The notes beneath the pieces are model-generated. The model saw nothing but the letters and a program-made list of their open reading frames with translations. It ran no database searches and had not been told where the DNA came from. The position numbers were made by a program, and so were the translations under genes. A stretch of 27,623 nucleotides of DNA, from NCBI GenBank assembly GCA_036639635.1, contig JAVWIF010000020.1, positions 1-27,623 on the forward strand, in the 5' to 3' direction. The stretch is from JAVWIF01 sp036639635. GTDB lineage: Bacteria; Bacillota_I; Bacilli_A; Erysipelotrichales; Erysipelotrichaceae. Within the stretch, counting starts at the first letter, position 1. The number at the start of each line of letters is the position of its first letter. Shown piece after piece: positions 21,883 to 27,623 of the stretch.

Positions 21883-21944
21883 TGCAGGTAAATGAATGTT
21901 GTTAATTTGTGCAAACTTATTATTAATTTATATTCATCATTTAC

Positions 21945-21973
21945 TAGACGAACCCACTATTTCCATATATAAT
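21945..21973 (+). promoter_or_regulatory. Promoter of the 188-aa membrane protein gene
   Basis: TAGACG (21945-21950), 17 bases, TATAAT (21968-21973), 20 bases before the start codon. Confidence 0.55.
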
Positions 21974-21993
21974 ATTGACTAGAGGTGATTTAA

Positions 21994-22560
21994 ATGGTTA
22001 AAAAAGTAGTTCAAAACAAAAAAGGAAAAACCAATCCAAATGATTCATTAGCTGGTATCCACATCTATAAAGATGCTCACGATCGTCCAGTATACTACGA
22101 TGTGTTTAGTCATAATGGATATGTTATAAATAATATTCAAAACTACAAAAATTACAGTTCTCGTTTTGTAGTAGGTTTATTATTAGGTATCCTTTGTTAT
22201 TCTTTTAAGTTGGGTCTTATTCTTTCTGTTATTATTGCTCTTGGTGCATATATCTTCTTAGAGGTTAAATTTCGGATGTTTTTAAATAAACAAACGATGA
22301 TGCCAAACTTCAAACCAAAAGCTCGTCCATCTAGATTAGAAACTGCAGCAAATGATGAAGTAAACAAAATTTATATGAAAATTGTTGCTTATTTCCTAAT
22401 GTCAGTATTAATTATTATTCTTCCTTTCACAGAACCAAGCCAATATGAAATGTATATGAAAGTATTATGTATTCTAATTGGTATTATTTCAGCGGGTATT
22501 GCTATATTCCAAATTCGTGTTCTATTTTATAAGAAGGCTAATACAAGTTCAACTAAATAA
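21994..22560 (+). CDS. Hypothetical four-helix membrane protein
   Basis: A 188-aa protein with a basic hydrophilic N-terminus (MVKKVVQNKKGKTNPNDS), a 50-residue soluble stretch with YKDAHDRPVYYDVFSHNGYV, then two pairs of membrane helices (about 57-92 and 127-180) separated by a basic cytoplasmic loop containing KPKARPSRLETAANDEVNKI. ATG with AGAGGTGATTTAA in front. Single-gene unit with its own promoter and terminator, divergent from agaS. No family recognised and no catalytic residues obvious. Confidence 0.75.
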   Translation: MVKKVVQNKKGKTNPNDSLAGIHIYKDAHDRPVYYDVFSHNGYVINNIQNYKNYSSRFVVGLLLGILCYSFKLGLILSVIIALGAYIFLEVKFRMFLNKQTMMPNFKPKARPSRLETAANDEVNKIYMKIVAYFLMSVLIIILPFTEPSQYEMYMKVLCILIGIISAGIAIFQIRVLFYKKANTSSTK

Positions 22561-22563
22561 CAC

Positions 22564-22592
22564 AAAAAAAGCACATTAATTTGTGCTTTTTT
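22564..22592. terminator. Bidirectional terminator
   Basis: Stem AAAAAGCACA/TGTGCTTTTT with loop TTAATT between converging genes, with A and T runs on both sides. Confidence 0.88.
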
Positions 22593-23505
22593 AATAGTAT
22601 TCATGACACCAAAGCGGCTTTTTGATACTTTCAAATGCTTCTTTGGTGTTCTTTGTTTTCACATTATATAATTTATTAAATAATGCAATATTATTGATAC
22701 GTGCCATCATATAAGCTTGCTTTTTGGGAATAATCAATGGAAACAGTTTTTCTAAGCGTTCATGTAATGAAACGCTTAACGTAATCTCTTTTTCCATTCC
22801 AATGGCTTTCTTTAACATATGTAATAAAGAAACAGATTCTAAATAGATAGCTTCTAGTACCATAATATCATTTTTCTTTTTTTGATAAATCATATAACCA
22901 GTTAATTCATTATGTCCATTGCGATAGACAACCATTTGTTTTTGACCAAGTGCTAATTCTTTCAGTAACAGAGTATAGTACGCATTATCACGACAGTAAT
23001 ATCCATCAAATAACAGCGTAAATTTTTGATAAAGCGTAGTTAATTCGCTTGCTTGTGCGCCGCTAGAAACACGTGCTGTAGATACTTTATTTAGATAGGT
23101 ACGTGCGATGGTATACGTTTTACGATAATAGACTACTTCGAATCCATATCGTTCGTATATTTTAGGATTAAATCCCTTTATTAATGTAATTAGGCTAGTA
23201 TGACTCGCCTCATCAATTGCGGAATTCATTAAATTTTTCATATGTCCACGGCGTCGATAATCGTTCAAAGTAGACACTCCTAAAATATAATTTGCCATGA
23301 GTTGTTTACCTTGTAGTCTGATAATATGACGATTCATTTCTAAACTAGATACAATTCGATCATCTTGTTCCTGGGTTAAGCAGACACCATTATCAAAAAT
23401 TTCTCTAAAGTAAAAATTTAAATAGTCTTCATTTTGATTAGGATATGCACTTTTCCATAAGGCAAGAATTTCCGCTTTATTCTCATTGTTTGCTTCTTGA
23501 ATCAT
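22591..23505 (-). CDS. GNAT-family N-acetyltransferase, Eis-like
   Basis: A 304-aa protein. Residues 1-130 form a GNAT fold: MNRHIIRLQGKQLMANYILG then the acetyl-CoA loop LNDYRRRGHMKNLM (80-93) with the R-x-x-G core, and FNPKIYERYGFEV (112-124), the usual end of the domain. The larger second half (a second GNAT-like domain followed by a small C-terminal part) fits Eis-type proteins, which acetylate amines such as aminoglycosides or peptides. The substrate here is unknown. The start ATG is preceded by GGCGGTGATGAGCA and begins 13 bases after the stop of the upstream 96-aa gene, so the two are probably co-transcribed. Confidence 0.8.
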   Translation of the reverse strand: MIQEANNENKAEILALWKSAYPNQNEDYLNFYFREIFDNGVCLTQEQDDRIVSSLEMNRHIIRLQGKQLMANYILGVSTLNDYRRRGHMKNLMNSAIDEASHTSLITLIKGFNPKIYERYGFEVVYYRKTYTIARTYLNKVSTARVSSGAQASELTTLYQKFTLLFDGYYCRDNAYYTLLLKELALGQKQMVVYRNGHNELTGYMIYQKKKNDIMVLEAIYLESVSLLHMLKKAIGMEKEITLSVSLHERLEKLFPLIIPKKQAYMMARINNIALFNKLYNVKTKNTKEAFESIKKPLWCHEYY

Positions 23506-23518
23506 TGCTCATCACCGC

Positions 23519-23809
23519 CTAGCTTTCTTCGTCTTCACGCTCACTAAATTCAACATCAATAATATCATCACGATTGTTTGAAGAAGAATGATACGTATCT
23601 TGACTCTGTTGGTAATTCATTTCATCATTAAATTCATCGTTATTATTTTTAAACTCATTCATGTGCTTGATAAATTTTCTTTTTGCATACCATATAAAAA
23701 CAGTAACAATTAATATTAAAATTAAAATAAGTGGTAATATAATTGGTAATAAAGTAATTACCAAATATACAACTAAACAAATGACTATTAAATAAATAAT
23801 TACTTCCAT
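23519..23809 (-). CDS. Small membrane protein with acidic tail (96 aa)
   Basis: N-terminal half (about 3-43) is very hydrophobic (IIYLIVICLVVYLVITLLPI and ILILILIVTVFIWY), one long or two short membrane helices, followed by basic AKRKFIKHM and an Asn/Asp/Glu-rich soluble tail ending EREDEES. No family recognised. Strong promoter upstream; probably the first gene of an operon with the acetyltransferase. Confidence 0.7.
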   Translation of the reverse strand: MEVIIYLIVICLVVYLVITLLPIILPLILILILIVTVFIWYAKRKFIKHMNEFKNNNDEFNDEMNYQQSQDTYHSSSNNRDDIIDVEFSEREDEES

Positions 23810-23835
23810 ATTTCGTTCCTCGCCTTCTAAACCTT

Positions 23836-23864
23836 ATTATAATATAAATTACGTCATATGTGAA
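23836..23864 (-). promoter_or_regulatory. Promoter of the 96-aa membrane protein/acetyltransferase operon
   Basis: Minus strand TTCACA (23864-23859), 17 bases, TATAAT (23841-23836). The -35 partly overlaps the tail of the XRE gene terminator. Confidence 0.75.
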
Positions 23865-23888
23865 TGAAAAGAGGGAATTATCCCTCTT
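23865..23888 (-). terminator. Terminator of the XRE regulator gene
   Basis: Minus-strand stem AAGAGGGA/TCCCTCTT with loop TAAT, followed by a short T-run. The upstream arm includes part of the stop codon. Confidence 0.7.
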
Positions 23889-24177
23889 ATGTTAATAAAT
23901 CTTTCACTTGTACTCCCAGTGCCTTTGCCACTGTTTCTGCGACTCGTAATGTTACATTTCGTTTTCCACTTTCAATATCCGAAATATAATTTTGATGATA
24001 CTTACACTTATGGGCAAGATCTGCTTGTGTAAGTTGACCTTCTATTCGATATTTTCGAACAGCGTGACCAAAACGAGTCTCTATTTTTAATCTTTTGTCT
24101 ATTCTAGTATTTTCTTGATTGGTTTCTTCACTCTCCTTCTTTTTGGCATAGGGGGTATTTCTTGTGGTCTTCACCAT
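23887..24177 (-). CDS. XRE-family (Cro/CI-type) DNA-binding protein
   Basis: A 96-aa protein with a basic, probably disordered N-terminus (1-33, rich in Lys, Glu, Asn) and one HTH_3 domain at about 36-96: FGHAVRKYRIEGQLTQADLA, then HQNYISDIESGKRNVTL and a short ending VQVKDLLT. It has no sensor or effector domain. I place the start at 24177; the first ATG of the frame at 24189 directly abuts the AAAGGA site and could not use it. Probably its own regulator or that of its neighbours. No partner toxin is visible next to it. Confidence 0.82.
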   Translation of the reverse strand: MVKTTRNTPYAKKKESEETNQENTRIDKRLKIETRFGHAVRKYRIEGQLTQADLAHKCKYHQNYISDIESGKRNVTLRVAETVAKALGVQVKDLLT

Positions 24178-24235
24178 GAAATATCCCATTCCTTTCTTTT
24201 CTCTTATTTTACCATTCCCTTGTCTAATATAGTAG

Positions 24236-24748
24236 TTATTTCTTTTTTTTCGTTCGTAATATGATGAGTAGTAAGCCTAGCCATAACACCATAAAACTTG
24301 TCCAATATAGTGGTGCTACAAACGGTTTTCCTTGTTGTTTATTTGAAACGCTTACTTTTGCAACTGTTTGTGTTGTATCAAAGGCTTCTTCTAAACGCTT
24401 TTCATATGTATATTCACGATTACGTATCATTGGATAGCCGTATCCATTCTTGATAATCTCTTCTTGAACAAGTTTATCATCGACAAAAAGATAGACTGGT
24501 AGTGGATCTGCTATTTTACTTGTTGGATCTATTTCAATGCGTATCTTTTTCGCATTTGTTAATAGCTGCGATACTTGCTGCCAGCCTTTTTCATTTGTTA
24601 TCTTTAGATTAAATAATGTAACATTCATATTACTATCTTCATATTGCACAACAATTTCTTCTTTTGCACAACTTACAAGCTGAACTTGATAGCTTGTAGC
24701 ATGTAAAAAAGGAAAAAGTGCAAGCATTAGTAGTACTCTTAATTTCAT
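24236..24748 (-). CDS. Exported, membrane-anchored SNase-fold protein lacking catalytic residues
   Basis: A 170-aa protein from the ATG at 24748, where GGTGATC pairs with the 16S rRNA end at the right spacing. It has a signal-like N-terminus (MKLRVLLMLALFPFLHAT), a soluble domain, and a C-terminal helix (about 148-165) followed by RTKKKK, giving an outside-facing, C-anchored topology. Residues 63-130 follow the thermonuclease fold: LLTNAKKIRIEID aligns with ENAKKIEVEFD, VYLFVDDKLVQEEIIKNGYG with AYIYADGKMVNEALVRQGLA. However, the RLLxxDTPE and YGR motifs of the enzyme are replaced (LFNLKITNE and DPLPVYLF), so the catalytic Arg, Asp and Glu are absent. A non-enzymatic surface role is likely. 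Alignment made by eye. Confidence 0.65.
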   Translation of the reverse strand: MKLRVLLMLALFPFLHATSYQVQLVSCAKEEIVVQYEDSNMNVTLFNLKITNEKGWQQVSQLLTNAKKIRIEIDPTSKIADPLPVYLFVDDKLVQEEIIKNGYGYPMIRNREYTYEKRLEEAFDTTQTVAKVSVSNKQQGKPFVAPLYWTSFMVLWLGLLLIILRTKKKK

Positions 24749-24786
24749 AAGATCACCCATTAACAGTTTGCACTTTATTTGTCTTC

Positions 24787-25725
24787 TTATACCTTTTGAT
24801 ATTGTTCAGCAATTTCTTTTAATTTTGCTAAGCGATGTTTCATTCCTGATTTTGATATTGTTTCATCAAATTCATCTTCACAATACTCACAAAGTTCTAT
24901 TAAGCTTGCTTCTGGTAATTCTTTTCTAGCTTTTGCGGCATTTTGTAACTTTATTGGCAAAGTATCTAAGCTTCGATAGTTTTCAATCCATTGTATATGT
25001 TCTAATTGCCGTTTTCCTGCTGTTATGCTTTTCATTTCATTTGCTAGTTCGCAATTATCTAACCGCGTTAAGGAGTTCATAAAATCACGTTGGATACGAC
25101 TATCTTCAAAAGTAAAAACAGCATCACTGGCTCCTACACAACGTAAAAAGTCGCTGATTTTATCGCTTGCTTTTACATATACAACTTCAGCATTTCGTCG
25201 TTTTATATGTTTTGCTGGCAATTCAAAGCGGTGCATTAACTTTTCAATAAATAAAGCAAGTTCAATATCATTGGTTGCTATTTCTAAATGATAATTAGAT
25301 TTACTAGGAGAATTCACTGATCCTCCTGCTAAAAATGCACCAGCTAAATAAGCACGAGCACAACATTCTTTACGTACCATTTTACTGCTTGGATGAGATT
25401 GTAATCCTTTATCCGTTAAGATTTCTAAATCCTTTAAAATCGCCATCGCTTTGTTTGTAACTCTTAAAACATATACGTTATTTTTCTTAAGTTTCATCTT
25501 TTTAATTACACTTAGTTGCGTTTCTACTTGGTATAATTCTTTCAAATACTTAAAAACACGTTTCGCAGTCGTTGCACTTTCCGTTTTTATGGTAATTGCT
25601 ATACCATCACTGGTAAAATTCATGGTTGAACACATCTGTAAAACGGCTGTTAATTCTGCTCGTATACAACATGGGTGCAATTCATTGCCTGCTATTTCTG
25701 ATTTAACATCGGTTGTAAATGACAT
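24787..25725 (-). CDS. whiA: WhiA-family DNA-binding regulator
   Basis: WhiA is a two-domain protein conserved in Gram-positive bacteria: a degenerate LAGLIDADG homing-endonuclease fold and a C-terminal helix-turn-helix. It influences cell division and chromosome segregation in Bacillus and sporulation in Streptomyces. The 312-aa protein begins SFTTDVKSEIAGNELHPCCI, has YLAGAFLAGGSVNSPSKSNY for the LAGLIDADG-like part, and NAAKARKELPEASLIELCEY and SGMKHRLAKLKEIAE for the DNA-binding part. Start 11 bases after the yvcK stop, with AGGATGG in front. Third gene of rapZ-yvcK-whiA. Confidence 0.96.
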   Translation of the reverse strand: MSFTTDVKSEIAGNELHPCCIRAELTAVLQMCSTMNFTSDGIAITIKTESATTAKRVFKYLKELYQVETQLSVIKKMKLKKNNVYVLRVTNKAMAILKDLEILTDKGLQSHPSSKMVRKECCARAYLAGAFLAGGSVNSPSKSNYHLEIATNDIELALFIEKLMHRFELPAKHIKRRNAEVVYVKASDKISDFLRCVGASDAVFTFEDSRIQRDFMNSLTRLDNCELANEMKSITAGKRQLEHIQWIENYRSLDTLPIKLQNAAKARKELPEASLIELCEYCEDEFDETISKSGMKHRLAKLKEIAEQYQKV

Positions 25726-25736
25726 GCTTATCCATC

Positions 25737-26675
25737 CTAACTATTTATGAATTCTGCTAAACAATCTCTTATCTTATTGGAATCATGACGAATATATTCA
25801 TCATCAAAATTTAGTACGTCACGCTTAATTATTTGATACGAATGTTCTTCTTCTGCAACGCGTACTGGAATACTCCCCATTGCTTTATATTTTTTTAATA
25901 CCTCTTCACTTGCGATATTATTATGGGTAATCACAACATCAACCGCTTCCATAAACGAATGTTCTTGAATTGCTCGTACATGGTCTTCTAACGTAAAATC
26001 ATCCGTTTCTCCTGGTTGGGTCATTGCATTACAAAAATATATTTTTTTAGCTTTGTTTAGTCTTAATTGTTCTACGACCCCATCTACTATTACATTCGGC
26101 ATAATGCTTGTATATAAGCTTCCAATACCATAGACAATCACATCGGCTTCATGAATTGCTTGCAAAGTTTCGCGTGTTGGTTCTACTTTTTCTTGATAAA
26201 ACACTTTCATAATTCGGTTATTGAATTGTGGAATATTACTTTCTCCACGTACAATTGTTCCGTCTTCCATCATGGCATATAATGTAATCACATCCAAAGA
26301 AGAAGGAATTATATCTCCTCGTACATTTAAGAACTTAGAAAACGTATGAATTGCTTCCATAAAACTACCTGTCGTTTGTGTTAGTGCAGTTAAAATCAAG
26401 TTTCCAAGGTTATGTCCACCCAATTCACTTTCATCACTATCAAAGCGATAGTTCATCAAAGACGTAAATATTGTTTCTTCAGGAGCCATAGCACACATTA
26501 CATTTCGAATATCACCCATGGCAGGTATATGAAACTGTTCACGAATTCTACCTGTACTTCCCCCATCGTCTGCAACTGTTACAATGGCTGATAATTTAAT
26601 ATTATCAATTTGTTTTAATCCACGTAACATAACAGACAGACCAGTTCCGCCTCCTATAACGACGACATTCTTCAT
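25737..26675 (-). CDS. yvcK: YvcK-type gluconeogenesis/cell-shape factor
   Basis: YvcK (CofD-like fold) binds UDP-sugars and is needed for growth on gluconeogenic carbon sources and for normal cell wall synthesis in Bacillus. The 312-aa protein has GGGTGLSVMLRGLK at 8-21, VADDGGSTGRIR at 34-45, GDIRNVMCAM, GHNLGNLILTAL and YGIGSLYTSIMPN. It starts 5 bases after the rapZ stop, which implies translational coupling. Confidence 0.95.
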   Translation of the reverse strand: MKNVVVIGGGTGLSVMLRGLKQIDNIKLSAIVTVADDGGSTGRIREQFHIPAMGDIRNVMCAMAPEETIFTSLMNYRFDSDESELGGHNLGNLILTALTQTTGSFMEAIHTFSKFLNVRGDIIPSSLDVITLYAMMEDGTIVRGESNIPQFNNRIMKVFYQEKVEPTRETLQAIHEADVIVYGIGSLYTSIMPNVIVDGVVEQLRLNKAKKIYFCNAMTQPGETDDFTLEDHVRAIQEHSFMEAVDVVITHNNIASEEVLKKYKAMGSIPVRVAEEEHSYQIIKRDVLNFDDEYIRHDSNKIRDCLAEFINS

Positions 26676-26680
26676 ATATG

Positions 26681-27535
26681 CTAGCCTACTTTCTTATCTC
26701 TATGGGACTTATAACAATGATATTGATCACGATAATGTGAATATAACCAATTCGTAACAGATACACTACGATGATGGCCACCTGTACATCCAATACCTAT
26801 CGTTAAATGATTTTTCTTTTCATTCTTATATTGAATAAATACATAATCTAAGAAACTCTTTAAGTGCCTGATAAATTCTTTACTCTGATCAAAGCTCATA
26901 ACATAATCATAAACAGGAGCATCATCCCCCGTCATTTCTTTTAACTCCTCTATATAGTATGGATTTGGTAAGAATCTGACATCAAAAACTAAATCAACAT
27001 CCATCGGTACACCATGTTTGAAGCCAAAAGATACAAATGATATTGAAAAAATGGATTTACTGTTCAATGATAGCTTTTCCATTAAAACCGTTTTTAACCC
27101 ATGTTGGTCCATCTTTGTTGTATCAATATGTAATACAGCACGTTCATTCAATGCATTAAACATATCTCGTTCTACTTCAATTGCTTCTTCTAATGTATTT
27201 GCTTTTGAAAACATCAGCATTGGATGATGCCTTCTAGTAAATTTATAGCGAAGTAATAATTTTTCATTGCTTGCATCCAAAAATACAACACGTACACTTA
27301 CATCTATATTTTCAAAGTACTGTAAAAATTTAGGATAGTCAATTGCTGACGTGGCTAAAGCTATGTTTGAATATCTAGCGTCTGGTTTTGCGTTTATGAT
27401 TTGTCCTAGTGATTCTAATAATTGTACAGGGAAATTATCAATACAGTGATACCCCATATCCTCCAACACTCCCATTGCCGTAGTTTTTCCTGCTCCTGAC
27501 ATTCCTGTGATTAATACAACATTCTGTTCTGTCAT
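26681..27535 (-). CDS. rapZ: RapZ/YvcJ nucleotide-binding RNase adapter
   Basis: P-loop protein of the RapZ (YvcJ) family; in E. coli it controls GlmS level through small RNAs, and in Bacillus YvcJ hydrolyses GTP and affects competence. The 284-aa protein has the Walker A GMSGAGKT at 11-18, the central FGFKHGVPMDVDLVFDVRFL, NPYY, and the C-terminal GIGCTGGHHRSV (about 247-258). The frame could begin at a GTG at 27544, but GAGGTGGCAATT before the ATG at 27535 matches a ribosome binding site. Heads the rapZ-yvcK-whiA operon. Confidence 0.95.
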   Translation of the reverse strand: MTEQNVVLITGMSGAGKTTAMGVLEDMGYHCIDNFPVQLLESLGQIINAKPDARYSNIALATSAIDYPKFLQYFENIDVSVRVVFLDASNEKLLLRYKFTRRHHPMLMFSKANTLEEAIEVERDMFNALNERAVLHIDTTKMDQHGLKTVLMEKLSLNSKSIFSISFVSFGFKHGVPMDVDLVFDVRFLPNPYYIEELKEMTGDDAPVYDYVMSFDQSKEFIRHLKSFLDYVFIQYKNEKKNHLTIGIGCTGGHHRSVSVTNWLYSHYRDQYHCYKSHRDKKVG

Positions 27536-27544
27536 AATTGCCAC

Positions 27545-27623
27545 CTCGTTTCCTTTATAATCATACCACAGCTTGTAAAATTGTGCTATTTATTGCATGA
27601 TATTTTTCAATATTACGAATGCC
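27545..27623 (-). promoter_or_regulatory. rapZ upstream region with extended -10 promoter
   Basis: Minus strand TGGTATGAT (TATGAT at about 27568-27563 with TG before it) lies about 27 bases before the start. No good -35. The remaining bases to the window end hold no recognisable gene. Confidence 0.5.

Noticed and set aside
23887..24189. Toxin-antitoxin module around the XRE gene
   Set aside because: Neighbours are a membrane protein with an acidic tail and a nuclease-fold protein without catalytic residues, each with separate signals; no toxin family recognised.
1..27623. CRISPR array, prophage or insertion sequence
   Set aside because: No regularly spaced repeats, transposase, integrase or phage structural genes were found on either strand.

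Overview
The window is AT-rich chromosomal DNA from a Gram-positive bacterium (Bacillota). Evidence includes strong GGAGG-type ribosome binding sites, TGn-TATAAT promoters, a T-box leader, a single-piece tmRNA, and two gene orders familiar from Bacillus: cysS-mrnC-rlmB-(yacP lost)-sigH-rpmG-secE-nusG and rapZ-yvcK-whiA. Low GC, an AgaS/mannose-family PTS cluster and the lack of recognisable sporulation genes suggest a gut Erysipelotrichia-like lineage, but that placement is inference. Most genes lie on the minus strand.

Layout. 1-440: a decayed scrap of a mobile-element-type topoisomerase (topB) and a small orphan ORF, just beyond the 3' end of the tmRNA gene, a classic integration site. 464-5096: ssrA (tmRNA), smpB, a CapA-like lipoprotein, rnr and secG, a ribosome-rescue, RNA-decay and secretion block. 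5414-8468: a DUF975-type membrane protein, eno, a NagD-type HAD phosphatase and a tiny membrane protein. 8554-12840: nusG, secE, rpmG, a SigH-like sigma factor, rlmB, mrnC and cysS behind a cysteine T-box. 12882-15775: a 57-aa acidic protein with a perfect palindrome in its promoter, gap, clpP and a membrane-anchored repeat-like protein.

15903-21840 is the main accessory locus: a mannose-family PTS (IIB, IIC, IID), an AraC-type regulator, and a second operon with an AgaS-type SIS enzyme, the PTS IIA protein and a YajC-like protein. AgaS points to galactosamine or N-acetylgalactosamine uptake and catabolism. The IIBCD promoter has a near-consensus -10, no good -35, and two 12-bp direct repeats 21 bp apart directly upstream, as expected for AraC-type activation. 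The agaS operon has a constitutive-looking promoter and a perfect 16-bp palindrome just after the predicted transcription start.

21994-24748: less characterised genes, namely two membrane proteins, an Eis-like acetyltransferase, an XRE regulator, and a membrane-anchored staphylococcal-nuclease-fold protein lacking the catalytic residues. 24787-27535: whiA, yvcK and rapZ.

I see no CRISPR array, prophage, intact transposon or clear defence system. The best leads are the topB scar beside ssrA, the regulatory elements of the aga locus, the palindrome-controlled 57-aa gene and the inactive nuclease-like protein. Several start codons below were moved downstream of the longest ORF because a ribosome binding site or family alignment supports the internal start.
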